64,000 nucleotides of DNA from Cepaea nemoralis (taxonomy: Eukaryota; Mollusca; Gastropoda; Stylommatophora; Helicidae), in the NCBI GenBank assembly GCA_014155875.1, contig JACEFZ010027924.1, positions 92,001-156,000 of the forward strand, in the 5' to 3' direction. Of this stretch, positions 1 through 10,450 are shown piece by piece. Numbering within the stretch: position 1 is the first letter of the stretch; each line of letters begins with the position of its first letter. The notes beneath the pieces were generated by a model. The model did not search any database, was not told the origin of the DNA, and was given only the letters and a program-made list of their open reading frames with translations. A program made the position numbers and the translations under genes.

Positions 1-490
1 TGTGAGCAAAATAAAACCAGCAATACTAGCCCGAGGCACCGTACATATAATACATGCGTTAAGGGATTGGCGAGTACAAGTTACAACATGATATGCCAAG
101 TCCTTCAATAACAGTGGCTCGTGCCTTAAGCAACAATCGCGTTTAATTATAAGCTAAATTGGGGGAATCCATGGCTAAGAGGTTACGGTGTCCGCCTCAG
201 GTTCAGGAGGTACAGTGTTAAATCCCAGTTTAGGACGGGACATTGTGTCCAAGAACCACTCGTATCTAATGGTACCAAACAGTCCCCTGATTTTTGGGTA
301 GTGAGATCGGATACAAGGATGTCTGGGATGAGGGCGGAAAATTAGGTCATCTTTGCAAGGTGTTTGCGGTAAAAATTCCACGGAGGTTGCATACTATAAA
401 CAGTAGGACTTACGACATCTACCCTGGCAAAATTGTTAGGAAAGACATGGGCACATTGAGCTCGTTACCTTGGATGGAATCAGCCTAGAG
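1..490. other. No recognisable gene (flank of hAT MITE)
   Basis: Short frames occur on both strands here, but none carries a recognisable motif and they overlap one another antisense. I see nothing repetitive in this stretch. It is the flank into which the hAT-type element starting at 491 inserted. Confidence 0.4.
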
Positions 491-1124
491 CAATGGTTCT
501 CAACCATTTTTACCCCATGCACCCCCTTCACAAGCCGGCTTCCTGGCCTAGAGGTTAACAACCTTTCTCCGTAATCTCGAATACTCTCGTAAGCAACGTG
601 ACGACGGTGAGAATCAGCAGTGGTTCGAATCGCGTCGGTAACTTACGGGGTATATGAGCCGGCCGCTCAGAAAGCAATGGCAAACTACAGAGCGTAATCT
701 TGCCAAAGAAATCAACAATCAGCTGAAAGATGCTGATGTTGACAGCGATGTCATGTAAAGGATATGCAAAATTTTTTTTTACCCCCTTCACAGTATGTTC
801 AGAATGCCATTTCTCCCTTTAGTATTTCCTTCTTATAAATGTCCCCTCTCCTACACAGTATACGTAAAGATGAAATTTAATAACACATACTTGAGCAAGT
901 CTAGAGTCTACATAAAACGTGATTTGCGGGTTTACTTGCGTTATAAAACGAATTTCAGAAGAGCGAGAAGTATAGAACAATTAAGAATGGAAGGAAAAAA
1001 CAATATCAATTAATCGGTTCTTGTATTAACGCGATCTTGAATTGATATTAATTTCCCCCCCCCCCCTTCCGCCCCATTGGACACCATAAAATTCCCCCCC
1101 CCCCCCCCCGGTTGAGAACCACTG
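491..1124. mobile_element. hAT-type MITE (non-autonomous), host of a SINE
   Basis: The left end reads CAATGGTTCTCAACC (491-505) and the right end reads GGTTGAGAACCACTG (1110-1124). These are inverted repeats of the CAGTGGTTCTCAA type seen in hAT/Charlie-like DNA transposons. No transposase is present, so the element is non-autonomous. It contains poly-C tracts at 1055-1066 and 1094-1109 and a complete SINE insertion at 533-780. An 8-bp target duplication is not clear; the flanks share only an AGAG-like core. Family level is inferred from the termini alone. Confidence 0.6.
533..780 (+). mobile_element. SINE family A copy with 12-bp target duplication
   Basis: This is a tRNA-derived SINE. The head carries an A-box-like CTGGCCTAGAGGTTAAC and a B-box GGTTCGAATC near 622-631. 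The conserved body contains the AGCTGAAAGATGCTGATG motif, followed by GGATATGC and an A/T-rich tail. The 12-bp ACCCCCTTCACA occurs at 521-532 and again at 781-792, so this is an insertion by target-primed reverse transcription into the hAT MITE. Related copies lie at many places in the window on both strands. Confidence 0.8.
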
Positions 1125-1494
1125 AGAGCAGAAAACCTTACACAAATGCATGCTGAAATCGGAAACACTGACCTTTGACATAACTAGATGTGACGTACTT
1201 CTCTCGGCAGAGGTACGAAGAAGAGGTAAAAAGATAAGTTTTGTCAGTTACAGAAGAGACACGGAACCGGTATATCATATTTATCAAGTGTTTTAAGTAA
1301 CACGAAAACCGTTTGTAACATCTGGCATTTGTTGTGAAGAGTCACAGAACTTGTGGCAACATTTTAAAATATTGTTTGACAGACAGAAAACATTACAGAT
1401 ATATAAGTGTTAATAACAGTAAGTGAATTGTTGAACTAAAACATGACCCTTTAGTAAATTTGTAAAGTATATAAATAACACATAGTGTTAACAG
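1125..1494. other. No recognisable gene
   Basis: AT-rich DNA between the hAT MITE and the LINE tail. I see no conserved frame, repeat copy or RNA-gene motif. Confidence 0.4.
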
Positions 1495-1757
1495 TGATTA
1501 GAGTCATTAGACGTAGACAGTCAAAATATTTTGAGCATGTTATGAGAAGAAATGACTTGGAGAACTTGGTGACAACTGGCAAGATCGAAGGGAAGAGACC
1601 AAGGGGAAGACCGAGAAGTAAATACCTGGATGGCTTGGCCACGTGGCATGGTCGAGAAAGGAAAACGAAGCTGATCCACGACACTGGTGATCGAGTGAGA
1701 TGGCAGAACATGACCGCCCACGCTTATCGGCATGGAACATGATGGATAGATGGAGTG
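1495..1757 (+). pseudogene. LINE RT C-terminal fragment, 5'-truncated
   Basis: The translation (about 80 residues from 1494) contains RVIRRRQS, MRRNDLENLVTTGKI, RPRGRPR and WQNMTAHAY, the C-terminal tail typical of APE-type LINE reverse transcriptases downstream of the catalytic core. The frame ends in a stop at 1741-1743 followed by a TGGATAGATGG short-period tail, as expected for an RTE-like 3' end. The catalytic YADD region is absent, so this is a dead 5'-truncated copy. A second copy lies in opposite orientation at 1905-2403. Confidence 0.75.
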
Positions 1758-1904
1758 GTAATAGTTTGTCAATTCTTGAAGTAACATATATTCAGTACAT
1801 ACATTAAGCAGTACTTAACCACAGTAGTCATAAACAATATATTGCCCGATTTATGCCTGGCATATTTCGCTGTACCTCGTCAGGTGTATTCCGCAGAGTT
1901 ATAT

Positions 1905-2403
1905 ATCCATCCATCCATCATGTGCCATGCCGGTAAGCGTGGGCGGTCATGTTCTGCCATCTCACTCGATCACCAGAATCGTGGATCAGCTCTGTGTTTC
2001 TGCCTCGACCATGCCACAAGGCCAAGCCATCCAGGTACTTGTTTCTAGGTCTTCCCCTTGGTCTGTTCCTCTCGATCTTACCAGTTGTCACCAAGTTCTC
2101 CAAATCATTTCTTCTCATAACATCCCCAAAAAATTGTGACTGTCTACGTCTAATGACTCTAATCAGTTTACGATCTTCATTTGTTTCTTGAAGAACTTGT
2201 TCATTGGTCTTTCTGCCTGTCCATGGTATTCTTTGCATTTTCCTCAGAAGCCACATTTCTACAGCCATCAGATATTTTTCAGCCTGACTGCTCATTGTCC
2301 AAGCTTCACATCCATATAAAAGTATAGGCTCTATGTAGCATCTCAACACTCTTTTTCTCGTTTCAATTGACATCTTTTTATTGGTCAGTATGTTATTCAT
2401 CTC
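1905..2403 (-). pseudogene. LINE RT C-terminal fragment, inverted mate
   Basis: A 160-residue frame (2400 to 1918, reverse strand) covers the post-catalytic region of the same LINE family as 1495-1757. Visible motifs are YIEPILLYGCEAWTM, IPWTGRKTNEQVL, RPRGRPR and WQNMTAHAY. The 3' tail is a (GGAT)n run at 1907-1921. Upstream RT motifs are missing, so the copy is 5'-truncated. Its 3' end faces the 3' end of the copy at 1495-1757 across about 150 bp. Confidence 0.78.
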
Positions 2404-2564
2404 TCATATATCATATGAAGTGAATACATGTATTATACTTTTACTGGAATACTTACAAACTCATAGTAACTGACATTGTTCATATGTGGAGTATTAGTTA
2501 TCATAACAATAATAGAAAATTGACAATGACATCTTTATGTTTTCACAAATCTGTCTGGAACAGC

Positions 2565-3010
2565 CTAATTGCTAATGTCTCGAATTCCATATACGAAGCA
2601 CATTTTCTGTGTTAAATTTATGACAGCTATAACGCAGTTGTCTCGGCTTTTTATAACATATCGACTGCTCAAGGATTTCTGAAGACATATTAACCTCTTT
2701 TCCTGTTCATCCAGTATAATTGCTCTTGGTCTGTGTCTCCCTATTTCCACGCTGGTCTTTCATGCTGTCGTAATGCACTACAATGCTCTCGTCTCATCAC
2801 ATAGCACATAATGCTGTTTGTCTCTTTCTTACAGTTGTACAATATTCCAGTTCATTAGTCTCTTCCGGGCAATCGTTGTTAGTTACTGTAACCGTCCAAG
2901 GTGTTCGAAGCTTTCGTCTCACGACCAACATCTCTGTCACTTCTAAGCTCTTCCTAATATTTTCATTGACGTTCTGTGATTTACTGCTATAAGCAAACCA
3001 ACAACAATTT
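2565..3010 (-). pseudogene. Decayed LINE fragment (weak)
   Basis: Reverse-strand translation near 2797-2960 gives LEVTEMLVVRRKLRTPWTV and TNNDCPEETNE, which resembles the LINE segment '.EMW..R...RIPWT...TNE.V' seen intact at 1905-2403. The frame at 2565-2750 (IGRHRPRAIILDEQEKRL) may be more of the same. Stops and shifts break it. This is a similarity judged by eye, so confidence is low. Confidence 0.35.
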
Positions 3011-3269
3011 GACCTATGCATGGTTAGCATACATTTCGGTACTTCAATTTTAATTCACCGCAAACACCGCAAACAAAGAAAAATCCCTTCGAGCCTCATT
3101 TGCATCGGTCCGGCAATCATTTTCCGGTTAGTGTTTGGTGGACTGCTGGACCGATCGATGGATGTTTTTTGTTTTGGGCCCGTAGGGCCCTCACTGTCGT
3201 CGACAGTTAAAATTAAATTAAAATTGAAGTACATTTCCGATACCTATAGTGCTATTTACATTTTGTTAA

Positions 3270-3560
3270 CATTCTCTCGCTTTGAACTCTAGCATAGTCA
3301 ACACATGTCCTACTACTTCTTGTGCACTGGACATATTTTTGCGTACGGATTATCTTTTCTTATTACCAGTGTCCCACGCCGTCAGGTGAACCCAGTCCGA
3401 GTTCTGAGGTACTTGTAATTTACATCCACTAGTCAAGGACGAGAAGTCAACATTTTAATCCAATTGACCGGTGTAGGAGTTGAATCCGTAACCTCGGCAT
3501 CAGCACACCGGGAATTTAAGAGCGAATTATCTAATCCATTCAGCCATACTGTCCTCAGCT
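3270..3560 (-). mobile_element. SINE family B copy
   Basis: The reverse strand carries the tRNA-like head (GATGCCGAGGTTACGG then a B-box-like GGATTCAACTCC) and a body marked by CCTGACGGCGTGGGACACTG and GGTAATAAG. Other copies of the family lie at 14660-14958, 26690-26990, 32555-32850, 33465-33845 and 42598-42870. The head resembles a class II tRNA (Leu/Ser-like), judged from GTRTGCTGATGCCGAGGTA. Confidence 0.7.
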
Positions 3561-4026
3561 ATTTGCTTGGCTGGATACGAATTATGCCTGTAATTCAAAG
3601 TTGTGGATTCAGGTCGCTGATAAACTTTAGTTAATAAAGAAGCCTTTTCTAAAGGGAACTAACTTTTAGTGCTTATAAGTACACTTAACACATCAGCGAC
3701 CCTCCGTAGTCATCTGGAGATCGCAGGGTCTACTCCCGATGTGTCCACAATACAGATGTCAATTGTTAAAATTGTCTAATTTATACCCTAGTCGTTTGCT
3801 TGTTTTCTCTGCTTCAATGCTTGGCATTCAATACGTGTGCATGTATTGGTTATAACATAAATGCCTGCTTCATTTCATTACCTTTTATATTAGCCCACAC
3901 AGCGGTAAACAAAAGAAATCGGAAATAGTAGGCAGTGCTAGAACAAATGGAAACAAGAAGAGAGGAAGTGGAACAGGAAGACCAATAATAGGAAGTCAGG
4001 AAGACGATTGTAAGGCAGTAGAAGAG
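3561..4026. other. No recognisable gene (left flank of GAA block)
   Basis: AT-rich sequence of no recognisable family. Near 3944 the + strand becomes purine-rich and grades into the trinucleotide array. Confidence 0.4.
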
Positions 4027-4360
4027 GAAGAAGCAGCAGCAGCAGCAGCACAAACAAGCAGCAGAAGCAGCAACAGAAGCAGCAGCAGCAGCAGAAGCAG
4101 CAGAAACAGCAGCTGAAGAAGAAGAAGAAGAAGAAGAAGAAGAAGAAGAAGAAGAAGAAGAAGAAGAAGAAGAAGAAGAAGAAGAAGAAGAAGAAGAAGA
4201 AGAAGAAGAAGAAGAAGAAGAAGAAGAAGAAGCAGAAGAGGAAGAAGAAGAAGAAGAAGAAGAAGAAGAAGAAGAAGAAGAAGAAGAAGAAGAAGAAGAA
4301 GAAGAAGAAGAAGAAGAAGAAGAAGAAGAAGAAGAAGAAGAAGAAGAAGAAGAAGGAGAA

Positions 4361-4395
<35 letters not shown>

Positions 4396-4475
4396 AGAAG
4401 AAGAAGAAGAAGAAGAAGAAGAAGAAGAAGAAGAAGAAGAAGAAGAAGAAGAAGAAGAAGAAGAAGAAGAAGCAG

Positions 4476-4521
<46 letters not shown>

Positions 4522-4654
4522 AGAAGAAGAAGAAGAAGAAGAAGAAGAAGAAGAAGAAGAAGAAGAAGAAGAAGAAGAAGAAGAAGAAGAAGAAGAAGAA
4601 GAAGAAGAAGAAGAAGAAGAAGAAGAAGAAGAAAAAGAAGAAAAAGAAGCAGAA

Positions 4655-4689
<35 letters not shown>

Positions 4690-5440
4690 AGAAGAAGAAG
4701 AAGAAGAAGAAGAAGAAGAAGAAGAAGAAGAAGAAGAAGAAGAAGAAGAAGAAGAAGAAGAAGAAGAAGAAGAAGAAAAAGAAGAAGAAGAAGAAGAAGA
4801 AGAAGAAGAAGAAGAAGAAGAAGAAGAAGAAGAAGAAGAAGAAGAAGAAGAAGAAGAAGAAGAGGAAGAAAAGAAGAAGAAAAAGAAGAAAAAGAAGCAG
4901 AAGAAGAAGAAGAAGAAGAAGAAGAAGAAGAAGAAGAAGAAGAAGAAGAAGAAGAAGAAGAAGAAGAAGAAGAAGAAAAGAAGAAGAAAAAGAAGAAAAA
5001 GAAGCAGAAGAAGAAGAAGACGAAGAAGAAGAAGAAGAAGAAGAAGAAGAAGAAGAAGAAGAAGAAGAAGAAGAAGAAGAAGAAGAAGAAGAAGAAGAAG
5101 AAGAAGAAGAAGAAGAAGAAGAAGAAGAAGAAGAAGAAGAAGAAGAAGAAGAAGAAGAAGAAGAAGAAGAAGAGGAAGAAAAGAAGAAGAAGAAGAAGAA
5201 GAAGAAGAAGAAGAAGAAGAAGAAGAAGAAGAAGAAGAAGAAGAAGAAGAAGAAGAAGAAGAAGAAGAAGAAGAAGAAGAAGAAGAAGAAGAAGAAGAAG
5301 AAGAAGAAGAAGAAGAAGAAAAACAACAACAACAACAACACCAACAGTAAGATTAACAAGATGAAGAACAGGAGGATGGAGAAAAAGAAGAAGAAGGGGA
5401 CGAGGAAAAAGACACATCAGCAGCAGCAGCAGCAGCAGAA
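4027..5440. repeat. Giant (GAA)n microsatellite with (CAG)n blocks
   Basis: About 1.2 kb of (GAA)n runs from 4108 to 5322 on the + strand. It is broken by GCA, GGA, AAA and one CGA triplets and flanked by (AGC)n at 4030-4110 and 5413-5440, with an internal (CAG)n near 4473-4516. The + strand is nearly pure purine, so the tract is homopurine/homopyrimidine and could adopt triplex (H-DNA) structure. The 473-residue frames on the reverse strand (poly-Phe, poly-Leu or poly-Ser) are by-products of the repeat. Near-repeats of GAGGAAGAAAAGAAGAAG spaced 100-300 bp apart suggest expansion in blocks. Confidence 0.95.
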
Positions 5441-6320
5441 GCAGAGTAAGATCGGATCATATTTCGTTCAAGCAAATGTATCAATAAAGCTATCTCGATC
5501 CGGTCTGGGCTAATCAAGTCTTACATTGAATGTGGCTCCATCAATAATTTCTAATTTAGACACGTACAACATACAACCCAAGATTAGCAACCTTATACGA
5601 CAGTCTCTGTCCCGGTTGTCGAACCACTAGCTAGCCTCAGTACACTTACCTAACGTTCCGACTCTATACTCGTCTCTAACACTTAAACACTTGGTCGTGG
5701 AGTACAGTCACATTCCATATAGACGGGCATTTCTCCTTCATATTCTGTCCGCCTATCAAATCCATTATTCAATTACCGCAAGCGACCAGTTAACAAAGAG
5801 ATGTTCCACATCAGGGCAAGATAATGATTAGTTGTGTTTCTGTTCCCCGTCACTTTATAAGACAAGAGGAATTAGAAAGGATGTGATAACCGAGTTAAAC
5901 GCAGGTGTTTGATATAAGCATGTATGCAGGATACGTACACTCATGCACGTACGTACGTACGCACGCACAGACCCAATCACACGTTCATAGGTACGTACAC
6001 ACATACACGCAGCCAGCAAGGTAAGCATTAAGGCAGCCAGCCGGGTACGTGCCGGCAGACAGACAGGCAAACAGACAGACACTCGTCTCTATTAACATAG
6101 ATTAGTTCCCTTGTAGCATATGTTAATGATTTACAGACGATGTTAGTGTAGTTCCAATTCCAATTTCAATGTTCTAAAAAAAAATTACAAATTCGGCCTC
6201 GTTCAACCTGCGTTTTTCAGCTGTGGTTATTGTTGAGGTCCGTGGTTTTTGTGGGTTCATTTACCCTAATTCATGTCTTGTGAGTCTTATCTCGGACTGG
6301 TTATGTTAGTGTAGTTGATA
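5441..6320. other. No gene; short ACGT/CACA-rich patch
   Basis: No conserved frame is seen. A patch at about 5935-6080 is rich in short ACGT, CACA and CAGACAGA runs, and the small frame across it is periodic rather than protein-like. Confidence 0.4.
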
Positions 6321-6329
6321 TGGGATTAC

Positions 6330-6510
6330 GTTTATTGTATCACGGGCGCGGTCGGATGAGTGATCGATGGCCTGCGTTCGTTGCTCGCTAACAGAGAAAA
6401 CTACTGACCACCTATTCCTCAATTCATTCGGGCCTACAACATGTAATGTCCCTATCACATCATAGACCCATAATAGCTTCCTGAGTCGGGACCAACTATA
6501 AGGCAGAGTT
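6330..6510 (-). repeat. Dispersed repeat E, reverse copy
   Basis: The reverse strand (GGTCCCGACTCAGGAAGC, then GATGTGATAGGGACATTACA and GTAGGCCCGAATGAATTGAG) matches by eye the forward segment at 33866-34060 and, more distantly, segments inside the tandem array at 26140-26290 and 32040-32200. I do not recognise the family. No coding frame is convincing. Confidence 0.5.
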
Positions 6511-6693
6511 CTCGGTGCTGTACCGTGCAAGCCAATGTTACATGTAATATGGTCACAAAAGTTCCATTTCCGAGACATGATGATGTCTATCAGCTAGATT
6601 TATTACATGCTCGGGTCTTGTATTGCTCTTCTCTCTCACAGAAGAATATTCTGTAAAATTTCAGTTTGAAAGCCTCACTTTTTCTATCGGTTT

Positions 6694-6928
6694 TTGGCAT
6701 ATCCCTTACAGGACATTGCAGTCAACATCGGCATTCTTCAGCTGCTGTTGATGTACTAGGCGAGATTACGCTCAGTAGTTTGCCATTGCTGTCTGAGCGA
6801 CCGGCTTACATACCCCGTAAGTTACCAACGCGACACGAACCGCTACCGATTCTCGCGCAGGTTACGTTACTCACGAGAATATACGCGATTAAGGAGAAAG
6901 ACGTTAACGCCTAGGCCAGGGAGACCGA
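6694..6928 (-). mobile_element. SINE family A copy
   Basis: On the reverse strand the copy runs from CGGTCTCCCTGGCCTAGG (A-box region, right end) through GGTTCGTGTCGCGTTGG (B-box region) to the body motif AGCAGCTGAAGAATGCCG and GGATATGCC. It is nearly full length. It lies head-to-head with another copy at 7092-7330. Confidence 0.8.
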
Positions 6929-7091
6929 CCTTTTCGTATTTAGTCACTTTAAAATTCAAATTGTCCATAATTCACTTTCGTATTTTATCGTGACCATGGC
7001 ATTTGTAATTGTACTGTTATTTCACTTGCAGTAGTTACTTTGTCTTGTATTTCTCACTACGTATATGTATATCTATTTATCGAGTGCTATG

Positions 7092-7330
7092 CCGGTCTCC
7101 CTGGCCTAGGTGTTAATGTCTTTCTCCTTAATCCCGTATATTGTCGTGAGTAACGTAACCCCCTCGAGAATCTGTAGCGGTTCTCGCCCGGTTGGTAACT
7201 TACGGGGTATGTGAACCGGTCACTCAGAAGGAAATTGCAAACTACTGAGCGTAATTTTGCCTAGTACACCAACAGCAGCTGAAAAATGCTGATGTTGACT
7301 GCACCGTCCTGTATGGGATATGAAAAAAAG
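7092..7330 (+). mobile_element. SINE family A copy
   Basis: Starts CGGTCTCCCTGGCCTAGGTG, contains a degraded B box (GGTTCTCGCCCGG) and ends with AGCAGCTGAAAAATGCTGAT, GGGATATG and an A-rich tail. It is nearly full length and opposite in orientation to 6694-6928. Confidence 0.8.
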
Positions 7331-7899
7331 TGCACATTTTTATATATAATCTGCATCGTGTCTAACTTTAAATTTCATACATTGTTATGGCCAAATTGAC
7401 TGAACTGTATAATATTAAATATATACAATTAGCATGTGAAATATGGGTAGCAGTAAAGCCAGAATTGCATGCTCAATGTATAGCGATTTAGGAATATAAC
7501 TATTTCTGTATTGTTTCCGGTTATTCTCTCGTGCCCCCCTCGAGACTGGATTTGTTTCTTCATCACAAGTTTCTGCTGACAACCCAATCTCATAAACTGG
7601 TTGCTATGGCATGGTCAGTGGGATAAAGCGGCTGACGCAGGGTATCATCTGGCCAAGAAAATATAGGTCTATGACTTATGTCTAATATAGATGATGGCAC
7701 GAAACATTTTAGCATAGGAAAACTACTCTTTCACGGGTCATCATAGAAGAGGTCACCGTCCTGCATAATCAAACGCCAAGTATCTAGGCGCGCAAGAATA
7801 ATTAAACCAAACACGTTAATCATCAGGGAGCCGAGGTAGCGTTCTGGCTAGGAAACTAGTTTGCACACAAGTGGTCACATAACAGATAATAATTCTTTA
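7331..7899. other. No recognisable gene
   Basis: AT-rich intergenic DNA. I see no frame, repeat copy or RNA motif I can support. Confidence 0.4.
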
Positions 7900-8487
7900 T
7901 ATGAGGGTAAGTTAATAAGTAGGTCACAAATGGCGGTAGAAAAATAACTATGATAACAACTTGAAACCAGTGTATTTTTATACATACATTGTCCCTTTAT
8001 TTCTCAACGTAATTTCCACCAACATTGATGCACTTATCCCATCGTTTTATCAATCCTTCCAAACCAGCTGCATAGAACCGCGTGATCTGTTTATTTTTTA
8101 AGCCACGTTTTCACTTCACATTCAAATTCGGTGTCATTAGCGAAATGTCTCCCGCCAAGGTGTGTTTCCTGTTTATGCTGACAAATGTTTGTCCCGTAAA
8201 GCGGTGCATAGCTGGGTAGAAAACGTTACGAGGGGAGTCAATAAGTAAGACACACTGTTCTGTGGGATGGCAGGTCAATGAAAAAAAAGGCACACAGTTC
8301 TATGCTGTGGCTTTGGGAGGACTGATAAAACGATGGGATAAGTGCATCAATGTTGGTGGAAATTGTGTTGAGAAATAAAGGGAAAATGTATGTATTAAAA
8401 AAAAAAAAAAAACTGGTTTCGAGTTGTTATCATCTTTAGTTATTTTTCTACAGCCTTTTGTGACTTACGTATTAACTTACCCTTATA
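7900..8487. mobile_element. Fold-back mariner MITE (composite), copy 1
   Basis: The ends are TATGAGGGTAAGTTAATAAG (7900) and its near inverted complement ending 8487. Long inverted arms of about 190 bp (7900-8095 and 8300-8487) both derive from the 3' end of the mariner at 16206-17148; both contain the segment encoding KCINVGGN. Between them lies a second mariner-type terminus (GGGGAGTCAATAAGTAAGAC near 8234) and a stretch shared with the MITE at 38554. No usable transposase remains. Confidence 0.75.
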
Positions 8488-8544
8488 GTTAGTGTCCAAT
8501 CCAGTGTCTTGGCGCTCACTAGACATGGTACAAAAACTCCATAA

Positions 8545-9400
8545 ATATTTGGTTCTTTTAGTTGAACTTTTAACATGGACTGTTATTTCTCCACCTGGCA
8601 CATAAAGATTCTGTGAGATTACAAACGTCTGATTGTTCCGACATGAGAGTATTCTGAAATTCCGAGTCTAATCTGTATTTAAAGCACGTAGATGAAAACA
8701 GATAGGTACTAAATCTTCTTAGATCCTGTTTCTTTCAATCCACGTCATTAAATTGCAAGTAAAGTCCATAGGCCGGAAGTCTGGACTCTGAGTGTAATCT
8801 GTTACGTTGATCGATTCCAAAGGTGGATTGTTTGCATCACTTAGCAGAAAAAAGTAGACAGTTTAGTTTTTCACCGCCGGCTTGTCGTAAAAGTGCGTTT
8901 ATGTCATCGTGGTTTTAAGTCTTTGGCTAGATATTTTGTAATTGATTTTGGCGATGAACAAATCAGAATAATCCCCGCAAAATATTATTTCCATTAAAGA
9001 AGCATATTTTGTGTAAAATACCCTATACATGGAAGCTTTTACCTGTTGTAGCGGACTGGTCAAGGTATCAGCTGTCCTGGTGTTATGCGAGCCCTGTGGG
9101 CTCTTAATGAAGTGGACCCAGTTACACATTATACAGTATGTTATAAAGGATAATGAGATGTTAGACCTGACAACCAAAATGTTTAGACACAGTCAGTCAT
9201 TGGCTACGTGCTGCACTTACAAGATCTTCCGCGGTGTTCGCCCTGCTGACAGTAAGTACGTACAGAAAATGTCTTTATTACACTCATTATAGTAAGTACA
9301 GAAAATGGCTTTATGACACTCTTTACAGTGCAAATGGCATATGGTGCTAAACCCATAATTTTATAGACGATCAGTCACTGGGTGGGTGATAAGGTCAGCA
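8545..9400. repeat. Local duplication, copy 1
   Basis: Shares long blocks with 9750-10345, including GCACATAAAGATTCTGTG, AGATCCTGTTTCTTTCA, GGCCGGAAGTCTGGACTCTG and GATCGATTCCAAAGGTGGAT. Offset is about 1.2 kb at the left and about 0.98 kb at the right, so one copy gained or lost about 230 bp. Divergence looks like 10-20% by eye. No conserved reading frame across the two copies was found. Confidence 0.75.
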
Positions 9401-9439
9401 TCATGTCGGCTGATTTTACATCCCAATACATTTTCTAGT

Positions 9440-9572
9440 ACCTATTTTAGGCTGGGTTTACCTGGGAGCGGATGCCAATTTTTAAAATTTGTATCCCACA
9501 CGATGCGGATCAAACCCACAACTACAGGGGTGGCAGGCGAGCGTCTAACAACTACTCCACAGCATCACTGAG
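9440..9572 (-). mobile_element. SINE family D copy (tRNA-headed)
   Basis: The reverse strand reads GTGGAGTAGTTGTTAGACGC (A-box-like) and later GGGTTTGATCCGC (close to the B-box consensus). It is followed by a body ending in AAACCCAGCCTAAAATAGG. Related sequence is seen at 10310-10450, 16055-16185 and 48105-48240. Confidence 0.6.
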
Positions 9573-9749
9573 GAAACAGTGGGCCCATCACTTATCCTCA
9601 ATCTGCGACGATGGACAGGAGCAGGGTCCATTACCATTTTACCTGATGTAAAATACGAAACCTAGTCTATACTTAGGTGGCCAGGGCCACGATATTCGCC
9701 ATTTATAATTAAGCTCCAAACTAAAATGGCCATTGTACACATATCCATT

Positions 9750-10345
9750 ACAATAGTTTATTTTTAGTTGTGCTATTAACATGGACTCCCAATCCCCTCT
9801 TCAAACCGGCACATAAACATTCTGTGCGATTACAAACGTCTCAATGTTCCGTCATGAAAATAGCCTGAGATTAACAGTCTAATCTTTATTCAAGGCACGT
9901 AGATGAAAACAGCCAGGTACTAAATCTTCTTAGATCCTGTTGCCTTCAGTCCACGCCATTAAATTACAAGTAAGGTCCACAGGCCGGAAGTCTGGACTCT
10001 GCTTGTAATCTGTTACATTGATCGATTCCAAAGGTGGATTGTTTGCATCACTTAACTGGAAAAAGGTTGACAGTTTTGTATCAAACAGTCAGGCTGTCTT
10101 AAAAGTGCGTTCATGTTATCGTGGTTTTACGTCCTTGGCTACACCATTTTAAAATCGATTTTGACGTTGGGGAATAATCCACTAAAGGCGGCTTTCCACT
10201 AGACGAAGCATGTTCTGTATAAGAGACCCTTCACACAGAAGGAGTGATGTGCTGCCCACACTACTGTATAGTAAATAAGGGACTCTTTCACAATCCTTAA
10301 GGTATATTGGGTGTATGGTGCTAAACCTATAATTTGGTGGGTGAT
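9750..10345. repeat. Local duplication, copy 2
   Basis: Second copy of the segment at 8545-9400 (for example GGCCGGAAGTCTGGACTCTG and GATCGATTCCAAAGGTGGAT). The copies are direct, not inverted. The SINE-D element at 9440-9572 lies between them, and a partial SINE-D continues at the end of this copy. Confidence 0.75.
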
Positions 10346-10450
10346 GTGTCCGGTATCACGCCGACAGTCTGTATTTGCTCAGATATTTTATAATATTCAG
10401 TTTAGGCTGGGTCGTCCAGATGCTTTTTAAAACTTCGAATCCGGGACACT
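10310..10450 (-). mobile_element. SINE family D fragment
   Basis: Shares GGTGCTAAACCTATAAT, GGTGGGTGATGTGTCC and TTTAGGCTGGGTCGTCCAG with the 9320-9480 part of the family D copy. The head (B-box side) is truncated or diverged. It may have arisen as part of the local duplication. Confidence 0.5.

Noticed and set aside
3938..5417. Two 473-residue reverse-strand frames rich in Phe, Leu, Ser and Cys
   Set aside because: They read the (GAA)n/(CAG)n array in different registers, have no complexity and no start context; not genes.
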